Assembly (NCBI GenBank): GCA_946886425.1
Contig: CAMPIP010000045.1
Span: 1-14,663 of the forward strand
Length of the DNA stretch: 14,663 bases
Direction of reading: 5' to 3'
DNA from: an uncultured Actinomycetes bacterium
GTDB taxonomy: Bacteria; Actinomycetota; Thermoleophilia; Solirubrobacterales; 70-9
Of the stretch, positions 6,298 to 13,408 are shown piece by piece. The translations under genes were made by a program, and so were the position numbers. How positions within the stretch are numbered: the stretch's first letter is position 1; each line of letters starts with the position of its first letter. Below the pieces are notes generated by a model. That model was not told where the DNA came from. It worked only from the letters and a program-made list of their open reading frames with translations, and made no database searches.

Positions 6298-6329
6298 GAC
6301 AGCCGGCGGGGCAGACGGGGCCGCTGTCC
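6297..6329. repeat. Inverted repeat GGACAGC / GCTGTCC in the leader of the repeat-protein gene
   Basis: Seven-base perfect arms (6297-6303, 6323-6329) enclose a G-rich 19-base loop. It lies upstream of the ribosome site of the - gene and could be an operator or leader hairpin. Confidence 0.35.
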
Positions 6330-6373
6330 GGTGGATTGAGATCGCTTCGACCTTCTCAGGCCGCGCGGAAGGC

Positions 6374-6379
6374 TGTCAA
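6374..6379 (-). promoter_or_regulatory. Possible -35 box TTGACA for the repeat-protein gene
   Basis: TTGACA is a perfect -35 consensus in the 117-base gap between the phosphotransferase stop and GTG 6276. At the usual 16-18 base spacing I see no TANNNT, so the promoter may be recognised differently or the match may be chance. A second TTGAC occurs 19 bases upstream, overlapping the phosphotransferase stop. Confidence 0.3.
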
Positions 6380-6393
6380 CCGCCCTGGACGGG

Positions 6394-7461
6394 TCAACCG
6401 TCGCCGCGCTCGGCGTCCTCGGCCGCGTCAGCGAGGCGCTCGACGAGCAGCGCGAAGGCCTTGAAGCCCTCGTCTACTTTGCCGTAGCCGCCGGCCGCGT
6501 AACGGGCGTAGACGCCCTCGAGAATGATCGCCAGCTTCCAGTAGCCGAGGGCGACGTAGTAGCCGAGATCGGAGAGGTCGCGGCCGCTGCGCTCGGCGTA
6601 GCGAGCGGCGACCTCCTCGCGAGTCGGGAAGCCGGGCGCCAGGTTGGCGGGTTGGCCGAGGGCAATCGTCTCCTCGCCGCGGTCGGGCCAGTAGGCCATC
6701 AGCTGGCCGACGTCGGCGAGCGGGTCGCCGAGCGTGCAGAGCTCCCAGTCGAGGACGGCGGCCACCTCGCCGCCGTCGGTGAGGATCATGTTGTCCAGCC
6801 GGTAGTCGCCGTGGACGATCGTCGCCGGCCCCTGCTCGGGGATGCGCGCCGCGAGGGCGTCGTGGACGCGGTCGACAGCCGGCAGCTCGCGGGTCTTCGA
6901 CTTCTCCCACTGCCCCTGCCAGCGGTGCAGCTGCCGGGCCACGTAGTCCTCCTTGCGACCGAGGTCGCCGAGCCCAACCGCGTCGGGGTCGACGGCGTGG
7001 ATCGCCACCAGCGTGTCAGCGACGCGCTCGCCGATCGCCCGGCGGTCGCCCTCGTCGGGGAACGTCTCCGCCTCGGCGAGGCCGCGCAGGATCGGGCCCT
7101 CGACGAAATCCATCACGTAGAAGGGGGCGCCGTTGACGTCGTCGTCCGCGCAGAGCCCTACCACCGCGGGCACCGGCACCGGCGTCGGTCCAAGCGCCGA
7201 GACGACCTTGTGCTCGCGCCCCATGTCGTGGGCGGAGCCGAGGCGCTTGCCGAGCGGCGGCCGCCGCAGCGCCCAGCTGCGACCGCCGGCGTCGCGGACG
7301 CGGTAGGTCAGGTTCGAGTGCCCGCCGGCGATCCGCTCGTAGCTCAACGGCGCCTGGGCCGCCGGCACGTGCTCGGCGAACCAGCCGCCGACTCCGGCGG
7401 CGTCGATCCCCTCCGGCGCGCTGGCGCTACCGTCGGCGCTGCCTGTAGCCTCGTCGCCCAT
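6394..7461 (-). CDS. Phosphotransferase of the aminoglycoside-phosphotransferase fold (ACAD10/11 N-terminal-like), 355 aa
   Basis: Kinase-like motifs are in order. IAGGHSNLTYRV (44-55) is the nucleotide loop with the 'GGxSNLTY' pattern. A Glu at about 83 (GREHKVVSAL) pairs with the ATP lysine or arginine (ALRRPP). FYVMDFVEGP (114-123) is the hinge. HGDYRLDN (217-224) carries catalytic Asp219 and Asn224. LDWELCTLGDPLADVG (237-252) carries the metal-binding Asp238. The GGHSNLTYRV and WELCTLGDPL wording is that of the ACAD10/11-N-like group rather than of antibiotic kinases. Relatives phosphorylate hydroxyacyl-CoAs (LvaA in levulinate breakdown). I start at ATG 7461 (MGDEATGS); an open frame continues upstream but overlaps the kinase gene. 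TATGCT lies nine bases before this ATG. Unlikely to be a resistance gene. Confidence 0.85.
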   Translation of the reverse strand: MGDEATGSADGSASAPEGIDAAGVGGWFAEHVPAAQAPLSYERIAGGHSNLTYRVRDAGGRSWALRRPPLGKRLGSAHDMGREHKVVSALGPTPVPVPAVVGLCADDDVNGAPFYVMDFVEGPILRGLAEAETFPDEGDRRAIGERVADTLVAIHAVDPDAVGLGDLGRKEDYVARQLHRWQGQWEKSKTRELPAVDRVHDALAARIPEQGPATIVHGDYRLDNMILTDGGEVAAVLDWELCTLGDPLADVGQLMAYWPDRGEETIALGQPANLAPGFPTREEVAARYAERSGRDLSDLGYYVALGYWKLAIILEGVYARYAAGGYGKVDEGFKAFALLVERLADAAEDAERGDG

Positions 7462-7470
7462 AGCCGCGCA

Positions 7471-7478
7471 AGCATATT
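7471..7478. promoter_or_regulatory. Overlapping divergent -10-like sites between phosphotransferase and histidine kinase
   Basis: TATGCT reads leftward at 7476-7471, ending nine bases before ATG 7461. CATATT reads rightward at 7473-7478, a weaker match. The gap between the two genes is only 34 bases if the kinase starts at CTG 7496. Confidence 0.35.
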
Positions 7479-7495
7479 CACGCAGGGGTCGGCGC

Positions 7496-8701
7496 CTGAG
7501 CCCATCGCTTGCCAACCGGCTCCGGATCGGGTTCGCGATCGGGTTCGCGATCCTCACCGCGCTGGCCGTGATCGGCGTCGGTCGCTTCATCCAACAGCGC
7601 CAGGACTTCGAGGACCAGATCGCCCGCTCCTACCAGGTGGAGATGGCGGCGCGGACGCGGATCGCCGAAGGCCGCGGCGGGGCGACGCTGCGCACCGCTG
7701 TCCACCGCGAGGCGCGCCACCGGGTCGAACTGCGCGAGTCGATCTCCAACGACACCCGCGACACGGCGATCCTCGTCGCCGCCGGGCTGATCGCCGGCCT
7801 GACCGGCGCCCTGCTGCTCTTCAGCGGCCTGATCTCGACGATGCGGCGTCCCCTGGAGCAGCTGGTCGATGCGGCCGGCCGGCTCGCCGGCGGCGACCGC
7901 ACCGCCCGCGTCGAGATCGGCGGCGTCGCCGAGACCGCGGCGCTCGGCTCCGCCTTCAACGAGATGGCCGACGAGCTCGAGCGCGAAGCCAGCCAGCGCG
8001 ACCAGCTCGACCGCCTCAAAGACGAGTTCGTCCTGACCGCCTCGCATGAGCTGCGCAGCCCGCTCACCTCGGTGCAGGGCTTCGCCGAGCTGCTGATGCT
8101 CGACCGCGACTCGCTGACGCCGAAGCAGGTGGAGACGGTCGAGATCATCCTCGAGAACTGCCGCCACCTGGTCCGCCTCCTCAACGACCTGCTCGACCTC
8201 GCCCGCAGCGACGCAGGCCGGCTGGGGATCGTGCCGAAGCCGACCGACGTGGCACCGCTGGTCGAAGAGGCGGTGCGGACGATGCGGGCCCAGACCGATG
8301 CCTCGCGCCAGACCATGGAGGTGCGAATCGAGCCCGGTCTGCCGCAGATCTGCGTCGAGGCCGACCGGATTCGCCAAATACTGGTGAATCTGCTTACGAA
8401 CGCGCATGAGTACTCGCCCGAAGGGGCGTCTATAGGGGTAAAGGCGCGGGTACTCGATGCTGAAGTGGAGATAGCGGTGAGCGACAACGGACCGGGGATC
8501 CCCGAGAACCAGCTGCAGCACATCTTCGAGCGCTTCGTGCGCGGCGACGCCGGCCTGACGCAGCGGGTCGGCGGCACCGGCCTCGGCCTGGCGATCGCCA
8601 AGTCGCTGGTCGAGCTGCACGGCGGCACGATCGCCGTCGACTCGACTCCCGGCCGGGGTTCGACCTTCCGCTTCCGGCTGCCGGCCGCGGCGGTGAGCTG
8701 A
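7496..8701 (+). CDS. Membrane sensor histidine kinase (TM-periplasmic-TM-HAMP-HisKA-HATPase), 401 aa with a probable CTG start
   Basis: Domains from the CTG: TM1 about 8-28, an outside loop of about 60 residues, TM2 about 91-113, HAMP about 114-165, HisKA with DEFVLTASHELRSPL (176-190, phospho-acceptor His184), N box ILVNLLTNAHEYS (295-307), G1 VSDNGPGIP (328-336), F box IFERF (343-347) and G2 GGTGLGLAIAKSL (359-371). The signal is unknown. The first in-frame ATG/GTG/TTG is GTG 7568, which would start in the middle of TM1 (MIGVGRF) and spoil the topology. No ATG, GTG or TTG exists in this frame between 7457 and 7568. CTG 7496 gives a natural N-terminus (MSPSLANRLR) with GGGG seven bases before it. 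The stop TGA overlaps the ATG of the receiver gene. Confidence 0.88.
   Translation: MSPSLANRLRIGFAIGFAILTALAVIGVGRFIQQRQDFEDQIARSYQVEMAARTRIAEGRGGATLRTAVHREARHRVELRESISNDTRDTAILVAAGLIAGLTGALLLFSGLISTMRRPLEQLVDAAGRLAGGDRTARVEIGGVAETAALGSAFNEMADELEREASQRDQLDRLKDEFVLTASHELRSPLTSVQGFAELLMLDRDSLTPKQVETVEIILENCRHLVRLLNDLLDLARSDAGRLGIVPKPTDVAPLVEEAVRTMRAQTDASRQTMEVRIEPGLPQICVEADRIRQILVNLLTNAHEYSPEGASIGVKARVLDAEVEIAVSDNGPGIPENQLQHIFERFVRGDAGLTQRVGGTGLGLAIAKSLVELHGGTIAVDSTPGRGSTFRFRLPAAAVS
7525..7548 (+). repeat. Perfect 12-base tandem duplication in the first membrane helix of the kinase
   Basis: GATCGGGTTCGC occurs twice head to tail, followed by GATC. It codes IGFA-IGFA in TM1. Being a multiple of three, gain or loss of a unit would lengthen or shorten the helix by four residues without a frameshift. 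Confidence 0.8.
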
Positions 8702-9069
8702 TGGCCCGCGTCCTCGTCGCCGACGACTCGGAGACGATCCTGCTGCTGATGCGGACCCGGCTGGAGCTGGCCGGTCACCAGGTCGAGACCGCCTGCGACG
8801 GCCAGGAGGTCACCGAGCTGATCCACGGCGGCTCCCCGGAGCTGCTTCCCGACCTGCTGCTGCTCGACGCGATGATGCCGCGCAAGTCCGGGATCGACGC
8901 CCTCCGCGAGTTGCGCGCGGCCGGGGTCGAGACGCCGGTCCTGATCGTCAGCGCCCATCAGAACGCCGCCGACGCTGACGCCCCCACCGACCTCGAGGTC
9001 AGCGGCTTCGTCACCAAGCCGATCGACTTCGACCGCCTGCTCGACGAGATCGCCGAGCTGACCCGCTAG
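8701..9069 (+). CDS. Single-domain response regulator receiver (CheY-like), 122 aa
   Basis: The protein is a complete receiver domain and nothing more. It has the acidic pair Asp8-Asp9 (VADDS), the phospho-acceptor Asp56 (LLLLDAMMP), Ser84 (LIVSAHQ, in the Thr/Ser switch position) and Lys106 (VTKPID). There is no DNA-binding or enzymatic output. Its ATG shares the A of the kinase TGA, so the two are translated together and the kinase is its likely phosphodonor. Single-domain receivers pass the signal by binding other proteins or as phosphorelay intermediates, and no target is evident here. The gene ends at TAG 9067-9069 within a palindrome that also contains the stop of the convergent helicase gene. 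Confidence 0.93.
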   Translation: MARVLVADDSETILLLMRTRLELAGHQVETACDGQEVTELIHGGSPELLPDLLLLDAMMPRKSGIDALRELRAAGVETPVLIVSAHQNAADADAPTDLEVSGFVTKPIDFDRLLDEIAELTR

Positions 9070-9083
9070 CGCCGGGCGCTAGC
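9065..9083. repeat. Palindrome GCTAGCGCC-G-GGCGCTAGC containing both convergent stop codons
   Basis: A perfect nine-base inverted repeat around a single G. The TAG of the receiver gene (9067-9069) and of the helicase gene (9081-9079) lie symmetrically in its arms. It may act as a short two-way terminator hairpin, but it has no U-tract. Confidence 0.6.
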
Positions 9084-10557
9084 TCTTGGCGATCTCGAGC
9101 CGGATCTCCTTGCCTTTGAGCTTGGTGCCGTCGAGGAACTCGACGGTCCGCTCGGCCTGATCCGGGTCGACCTCGACGAACGAGAAGCGGTGCAGGACGC
9201 GGACGTCGTGGACGGCCTCGTCGGGGAGCACGGCGCCCTCGCGGAGCGCCCAGCGCAGGTCCTCCTCGTCGATCCCGCTGCGCTCGCCGCGGTTGACGAA
9301 GAGCTTGACGGTCTCGCGCTTGCCGGCCTCGTCCTCGCCGACGCCGTTGTCGTCTCCGGCGCTGGTCGCCGGCTCGGCGCGCTCGGTCCGCTGGCGCCGC
9401 TCGGACCGGTCCCGGCGCCGCGGCCGCGGCGCGTGCTCGAGGCGCTCCTCGGGGCTCTCCCACTCGCCGATCGAGGTTTTCACGTCGCGCTCGATGCGGC
9501 CGATCTCGTCGCGCTCGGCAGGCGTCACGAAGGTGATCGCCCGGCCGGTCCGCCCGACTCGACCGGTCCGCCCGATCCGGTGCACGTAGACCTCGGAGGA
9601 ATTCGGGACGTCGAAATTGATGACGTGGGTGACGTGCTCGATGTCGAGCCCGCGGGCGGCGATGTCCGTCGCCACCAGCAGCTTCACGCGGTGGTCCTTG
9701 AAGGCGATCATCACGCCGTCGCGGACACCCTGGCTGAGGTCGCCGTGCAGCGCCTTCACGTCGAGGCCTTTGTCCTTCAGCGTCCGCTCCAACCGCGAGG
9801 CGCCGATCTTGGTGCGGGTGAAGATGATCGCCTGCTCGGGTTCTTCGGTCTTCAGCAGCTCGACCAGGCGGGCGGCCTTGTCCTTGGCGGGAACCTCGAC
9901 GAAGGCTTGGGCGATCGCGTCGACCGTGAGCGTTTTCGGCGTGATCCGGATCGTCGTCGGGTCGTACATGTAGCCCTCGGCGAGCTTTTTGATCGGCGGC
10001 GGCATCGTCGCCGAGAAGAGCGCCGTCTGGCGCCCGCTCGGGCACATCCGCAGGATCTTCTCGACGTCCTCGATGAAGCCGAGGTCGAGCATCTCGTCGG
10101 CCTCGTCGAGGACCACGAAACGAGCCGCGGTGAGGACCAGCGAGCGGCGCGACATCAGGTCCATCATCCGGCCCACGGTGGCGACGACGACGTGGGCGCC
10201 GGAGCGCAGCTGCGACTGCTGCGAGCGAATCGGGGCGCCGCCGAAGACGGCGACGATCTCGATGTCGAGGTGCTCGGCGTAGGAGCGCAGCGCCTGGGTC
10301 ACCTGGATGCAGAGCTCGCGGGTCGGCGTCAGCACGACCGCCTGCACCTCGTCGTTGTCCGGGTCGAGGTACTGGAGCAGCGGCAGCCCAAAGGCGGCGG
10401 TCTTGCCGGTCCCGGTCTGGGCCTGGCCGATCACGTCGTGGCCGGCGAGCAGCTCCGGGATCGCCTGATCCTGGATCGGCGTCGGGTCCTCGAACCCGAG
10501 CTCGTCGAGGGCTTGCTGGATTTTCGGCGAGAGGCCGAGGTCTGTGAATGCGGTCAT
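9079..10557 (-). CDS. DEAD-box ATP-dependent RNA helicase with DbpA-type RNA-binding tail, 492 aa
   Basis: All helicase motifs are seen: Q motif (FTDLGLS... PTPIQ, 4-29), motif I AQTGTGKT (46-53), Ia PTREL (78-82), Ib VGRMMD (128-133), II DEAD (151-154), III SAT (182-184), IV IIFTRT (244-249), V ATDIAARGLDIE (296-307) and VI HRIGRTGR (326-333). A charged, flexible linker (about 365-415, many Arg and Glu) leads to a C-terminal domain, VKLFVNRG (417-424) ... RFSFVEVD ... KGKEIRLEIAKS, which fits the DbpA RNA-binding domain (PF03880). It probably unwinds structured RNA in ribosome assembly or mRNA decay (CshA/DeaD-like). The ATG is ten bases after the stop of the upstream oxidoreductase gene, so the two are co-transcribed. 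No clear ribosome site. Confidence 0.95.
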   Translation of the reverse strand: MTAFTDLGLSPKIQQALDELGFEDPTPIQDQAIPELLAGHDVIGQAQTGTGKTAAFGLPLLQYLDPDNDEVQAVVLTPTRELCIQVTQALRSYAEHLDIEIVAVFGGAPIRSQQSQLRSGAHVVVATVGRMMDLMSRRSLVLTAARFVVLDEADEMLDLGFIEDVEKILRMCPSGRQTALFSATMPPPIKKLAEGYMYDPTTIRITPKTLTVDAIAQAFVEVPAKDKAARLVELLKTEEPEQAIIFTRTKIGASRLERTLKDKGLDVKALHGDLSQGVRDGVMIAFKDHRVKLLVATDIAARGLDIEHVTHVINFDVPNSSEVYVHRIGRTGRVGRTGRAITFVTPAERDEIGRIERDVKTSIGEWESPEERLEHAPRPRRRDRSERRQRTERAEPATSAGDDNGVGEDEAGKRETVKLFVNRGERSGIDEEDLRWALREGAVLPDEAVHDVRVLHRFSFVEVDPDQAERTVEFLDGTKLKGKEIRLEIAKS

Positions 10558-10567
10558 CAGTTAACGC

Positions 10568-11515
10568 TCATTTCGAGGGGTCGAGGAGGAGCTTGCCGGA
10601 GCTGCGGCGGCCGATCAGGTCCTCGTGGGCGCGACGCGCCTCCGAGAGTGGGTAGACGCCGCCGACGGTGACCTTCAGATCGCCGGAGGCGAGGGCGCCG
10701 AGCAGCTCGCCGATCATCGGCGCCAGCAGGTCGCGACGGGCCAGCAGATGCACGAGCCAGAACCCGACCACGGTCTTCGACCCGCGCAGCAGGGCCGCCG
10801 TGGAGATCTCGCGCTGTTCGCGCGAGGCGATCCCGAAAACCACCATCCGCCCCAGCGGCGCCAGCACGCCCATCTCGGCGTCGAAGGCGGTGCCGCCGCT
10901 CATGTGCAGGACGGCGTCGACGCGATTGCCGTCGTTGGCGGCGCGGATCGCCCCGCCGAGGTCCTCGGCCCGGGAGTCGACGGTGGCGTCGGCGCCGAGC
11001 TCCTCGACCAGCGCCCGCTTCTCATCGCTGGAGGCGAGCCCGATCACCCGCGCCCCGGCCCGCTTGGCGAGCTGGACGGCGAGGGTGCCGGTGCCGCCGG
11101 CGGCGGCCTCGATGACGATCGTCTCCCCCGCCTCGATCCGGGCGCAGCGCTGGACCAGGGCGATCGCGGTGAGGCCCTGCAGCAGGGCGCCCGCGGCCTG
11201 GTCATCGTCGACCTGGTCGGGGACCGGGATCAGCATCGCCTCCGGCACCGCCACCTTCTCTGCGTAGCCGCCACTGCCGAGCAGGGCGACGACGCGGCGC
11301 CCGTCGGGGGTGCGGCCGCTCACCTCGGCGCCCGGGATCAGCGGCAGCTGCTGCTCGGCCAGGTAGTCGTTGCGGGTCGCGTGCGTATCGGCGAAGTTGA
11401 TCCCGGCGCGGGCGACCTCGACCAGGACCTCGCCCTCGCCGGGGGTCGGCTCGTCGACCTCGACCGCCTCGAGCAGCTCCGGCCCGCCGAATTCCTGGAT
11501 CTGGATCGCCTTCAT
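10568..11515 (-). CDS. Zinc-independent quinone oxidoreductase-like MDR protein, 315 aa
   Basis: This is a medium-chain dehydrogenase/reductase of full family length. The N-terminal catalytic domain holds ARAGINFADTHATRNDY (35-51), the quinone-oxidoreductase pattern, and PGAEVSGR (61-68). The Rossmann domain has AAAGGTGTLAVQLAKRAGA (137-155) and GADATVDSRAED for NADP(H) binding. It ends in the family's typical HEDLIGRRSSGKLLLDP. No cysteine or histidine zinc ligands are present, as expected for NADPH:quinone reductases. The substrate is unknown. Its ATG shares one base with the TGA of the upstream exported coiled-coil gene (order TGATG), and the helicase starts ten bases downstream, so the three form one transcription unit. 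Confidence 0.92.
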   Translation of the reverse strand: MKAIQIQEFGGPELLEAVEVDEPTPGEGEVLVEVARAGINFADTHATRNDYLAEQQLPLIPGAEVSGRTPDGRRVVALLGSGGYAEKVAVPEAMLIPVPDQVDDDQAAGALLQGLTAIALVQRCARIEAGETIVIEAAAGGTGTLAVQLAKRAGARVIGLASSDEKRALVEELGADATVDSRAEDLGGAIRAANDGNRVDAVLHMSGGTAFDAEMGVLAPLGRMVVFGIASREQREISTAALLRGSKTVVGFWLVHLLARRDLLAPMIGELLGALASGDLKVTVGGVYPLSEARRAHEDLIGRRSSGKLLLDPSK

Positions 11516-12363
11516 CAGGGACGGGGCGCGATGCGGAGGACGCGGTCGCGGAATTCGGCACCGGTGCCGGGATTGCAGGAGCAGGAAGTTTCCGAGTACC
11601 GCAGTTCGTAGGTGTGCCGCCCGGCCGGGCGGCTGAGCAGGACCGGGGCAGGAGCGCCGGCGCTCGCGCAGCCCAGGACGAATCCCGGAGTCGGCGGCGT
11701 GGCGACGGCGATGAACTGACCAGCGGGCGCGCCGCCCTGCATGTCGATCAGCGCGGAGCCGTCCTGGATCCCGTCGGGTTCGGCGTCACCACAGATTTCG
11801 GGCTCCGAGATGCCGGTGATCCGCTGCCCGTCCTCGAAGAGGCCCACCGCACCGCCGTCTTCGCCCTCGATCCCGGCCTGCGCCCAGACCTCGATCAGGC
11901 CCGAGTCCGGCACCGTCACCGAGACGGAGGGCCCGCCGAGGGCCTCGTACTCGCCGAAGACCGCGCTCGAGGTAACCAGCCCCGCCACGGCGGCGGAGCC
12001 GACCTTGGGGACCTCCGATGGCGACGGCTTGATCCCGGCGACCTGCTTCTTCAAGGCCTCCAGCTCGGCCTGCGTCGACTGCAGTTGACTTCGCGTCGCG
12101 TTCAGCTGGCTGCGGTCCTCTTCGGCCAGCGCGATCGCTCCGTTGGCCCGCGCCTGCGCTTCGCCGGCCCGATCCCCGGCCTTGCGGGCGATCCGCCGCG
12201 CCTGGCGCGCCTGGTTGAGCGCCCGCTTCGCCTTGACCAGCGCCCCCGCCGAGGCCTTGCGGTCGAAGGTCGGCGCCACCGCGTCGCGACCGAGAGCCGG
12301 GACGGCGACGAGCACGGCGATGGCGGCGGCGGCCATGACGACGCCGAGAAGTCTGCGATTCAC
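11515..12363 (-). CDS. Exported or anchored coiled-coil protein with a beta-rich C-terminal domain, 282 aa
   Basis: A basic start and hydrophobic stretch (MNRRLL then residues about 7-24, ending VPALG) form a signal peptide or anchor. Residues about 40-110 are a long Arg/Lys/Glu/Gln/Ala helix (VKAKRALNQARQARR ... QLQSTQAELEALKKQ), very likely a coiled coil. A Pro/Ser linker at 112-120 leads to a beta-rich domain (about 122-282) with GPSVSVTVPDSGLIEVWAQAG, GAVGLFEDGQ and a closing RHTYELRYS ... RDRVLRI. This is reminiscent of trimeric stalk-and-head proteins, by shape only. Cys191, 232, 261 and 263 may form disulfides. Start GTG 12363 is set by TAGGAT exactly seven bases upstream; the frame open beyond it is opposite the sugar kinase. 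First gene of the three-gene unit. Family not recognised. Confidence 0.75.
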   Translation of the reverse strand: MNRRLLGVVMAAAAIAVLVAVPALGRDAVAPTFDRKASAGALVKAKRALNQARQARRIARKAGDRAGEAQARANGAIALAEEDRSQLNATRSQLQSTQAELEALKKQVAGIKPSPSEVPKVGSAAVAGLVTSSAVFGEYEALGGPSVSVTVPDSGLIEVWAQAGIEGEDGGAVGLFEDGQRITGISEPEICGDAEPDGIQDGSALIDMQGGAPAGQFIAVATPPTPGFVLGCASAGAPAPVLLSRPAGRHTYELRYSETSCSCNPGTGAEFRDRVLRIAPRP

Positions 12364-12370
12364 GCTGGCG

Positions 12371-12386
12371 ATCCTACGGATACTGT
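12371..12386. promoter_or_regulatory. Compact divergent promoter: TAGGAT (-) and TACTGT (+), each seven bases from its start codon
   Basis: TAGGAT reads leftward at 12376-12371 and is followed by seven bases and GTG 12363. TACTGT reads rightward at 12381-12386 and is followed by seven bases and ATG 12394. The boxes are four bases apart in a 30-base gap. Neither gene has a ribosome site, so both transcripts are probably leaderless. Confidence 0.55.
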
Positions 12387-12393
12387 TTGGCCC

Positions 12394-13323
<930 letters not shown>

Positions 13324-13335
13324 CGCCCGCCTTCC

Positions 13336-13367
13336 CAGTTCGGCAACAGGCCGGCTGGGGCGAACTG
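13336..13367. repeat. Inverted repeat CAGTTCG / CGAACTG between sugar kinase and citrate synthase
   Basis: Seven-base perfect arms at 13336-13342 and 13361-13367 enclose 18 bases that could form a smaller CGGC/GCCG hairpin. It lies 13 bases after the kinase stop and directly before the -10-like GATACT, so it may be a terminator or an operator. Confidence 0.4.
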
Positions 13368-13368
13368 C

Positions 13369-13404
13369 GATACTGGCCGCTCCCGCAAACAGCGCTCTAG
13401 GAGG
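13369..13404 (+). promoter_or_regulatory. Promoter -10 GATACT and ribosome site AGGAGG of citrate synthase
   Basis: GATACT (13369-13374) matches TANNNT at the two key positions (A2, T6). A leader of about 28 bases would follow, with AGGAGG at 13399-13404, four bases before ATG 13409. This is the strongest Shine-Dalgarno in the window, suggesting high translation. Confidence 0.45.
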
Positions 13405-13408
13405 GGTG

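Noticed and set aside
6394..7461. Aminoglycoside resistance gene
   Set aside because: The fold is shared, but the motif wording (GGHSNLTYRV, DWELCTLGDP) and the nearby ACAD10/11-type dehydrogenase point to acyl-CoA metabolism.
7568..7570. GTG 7568 as the kinase start
   Set aside because: It would begin inside the first membrane helix and leave the sensor with one intact helix, and no ribosome site precedes it.
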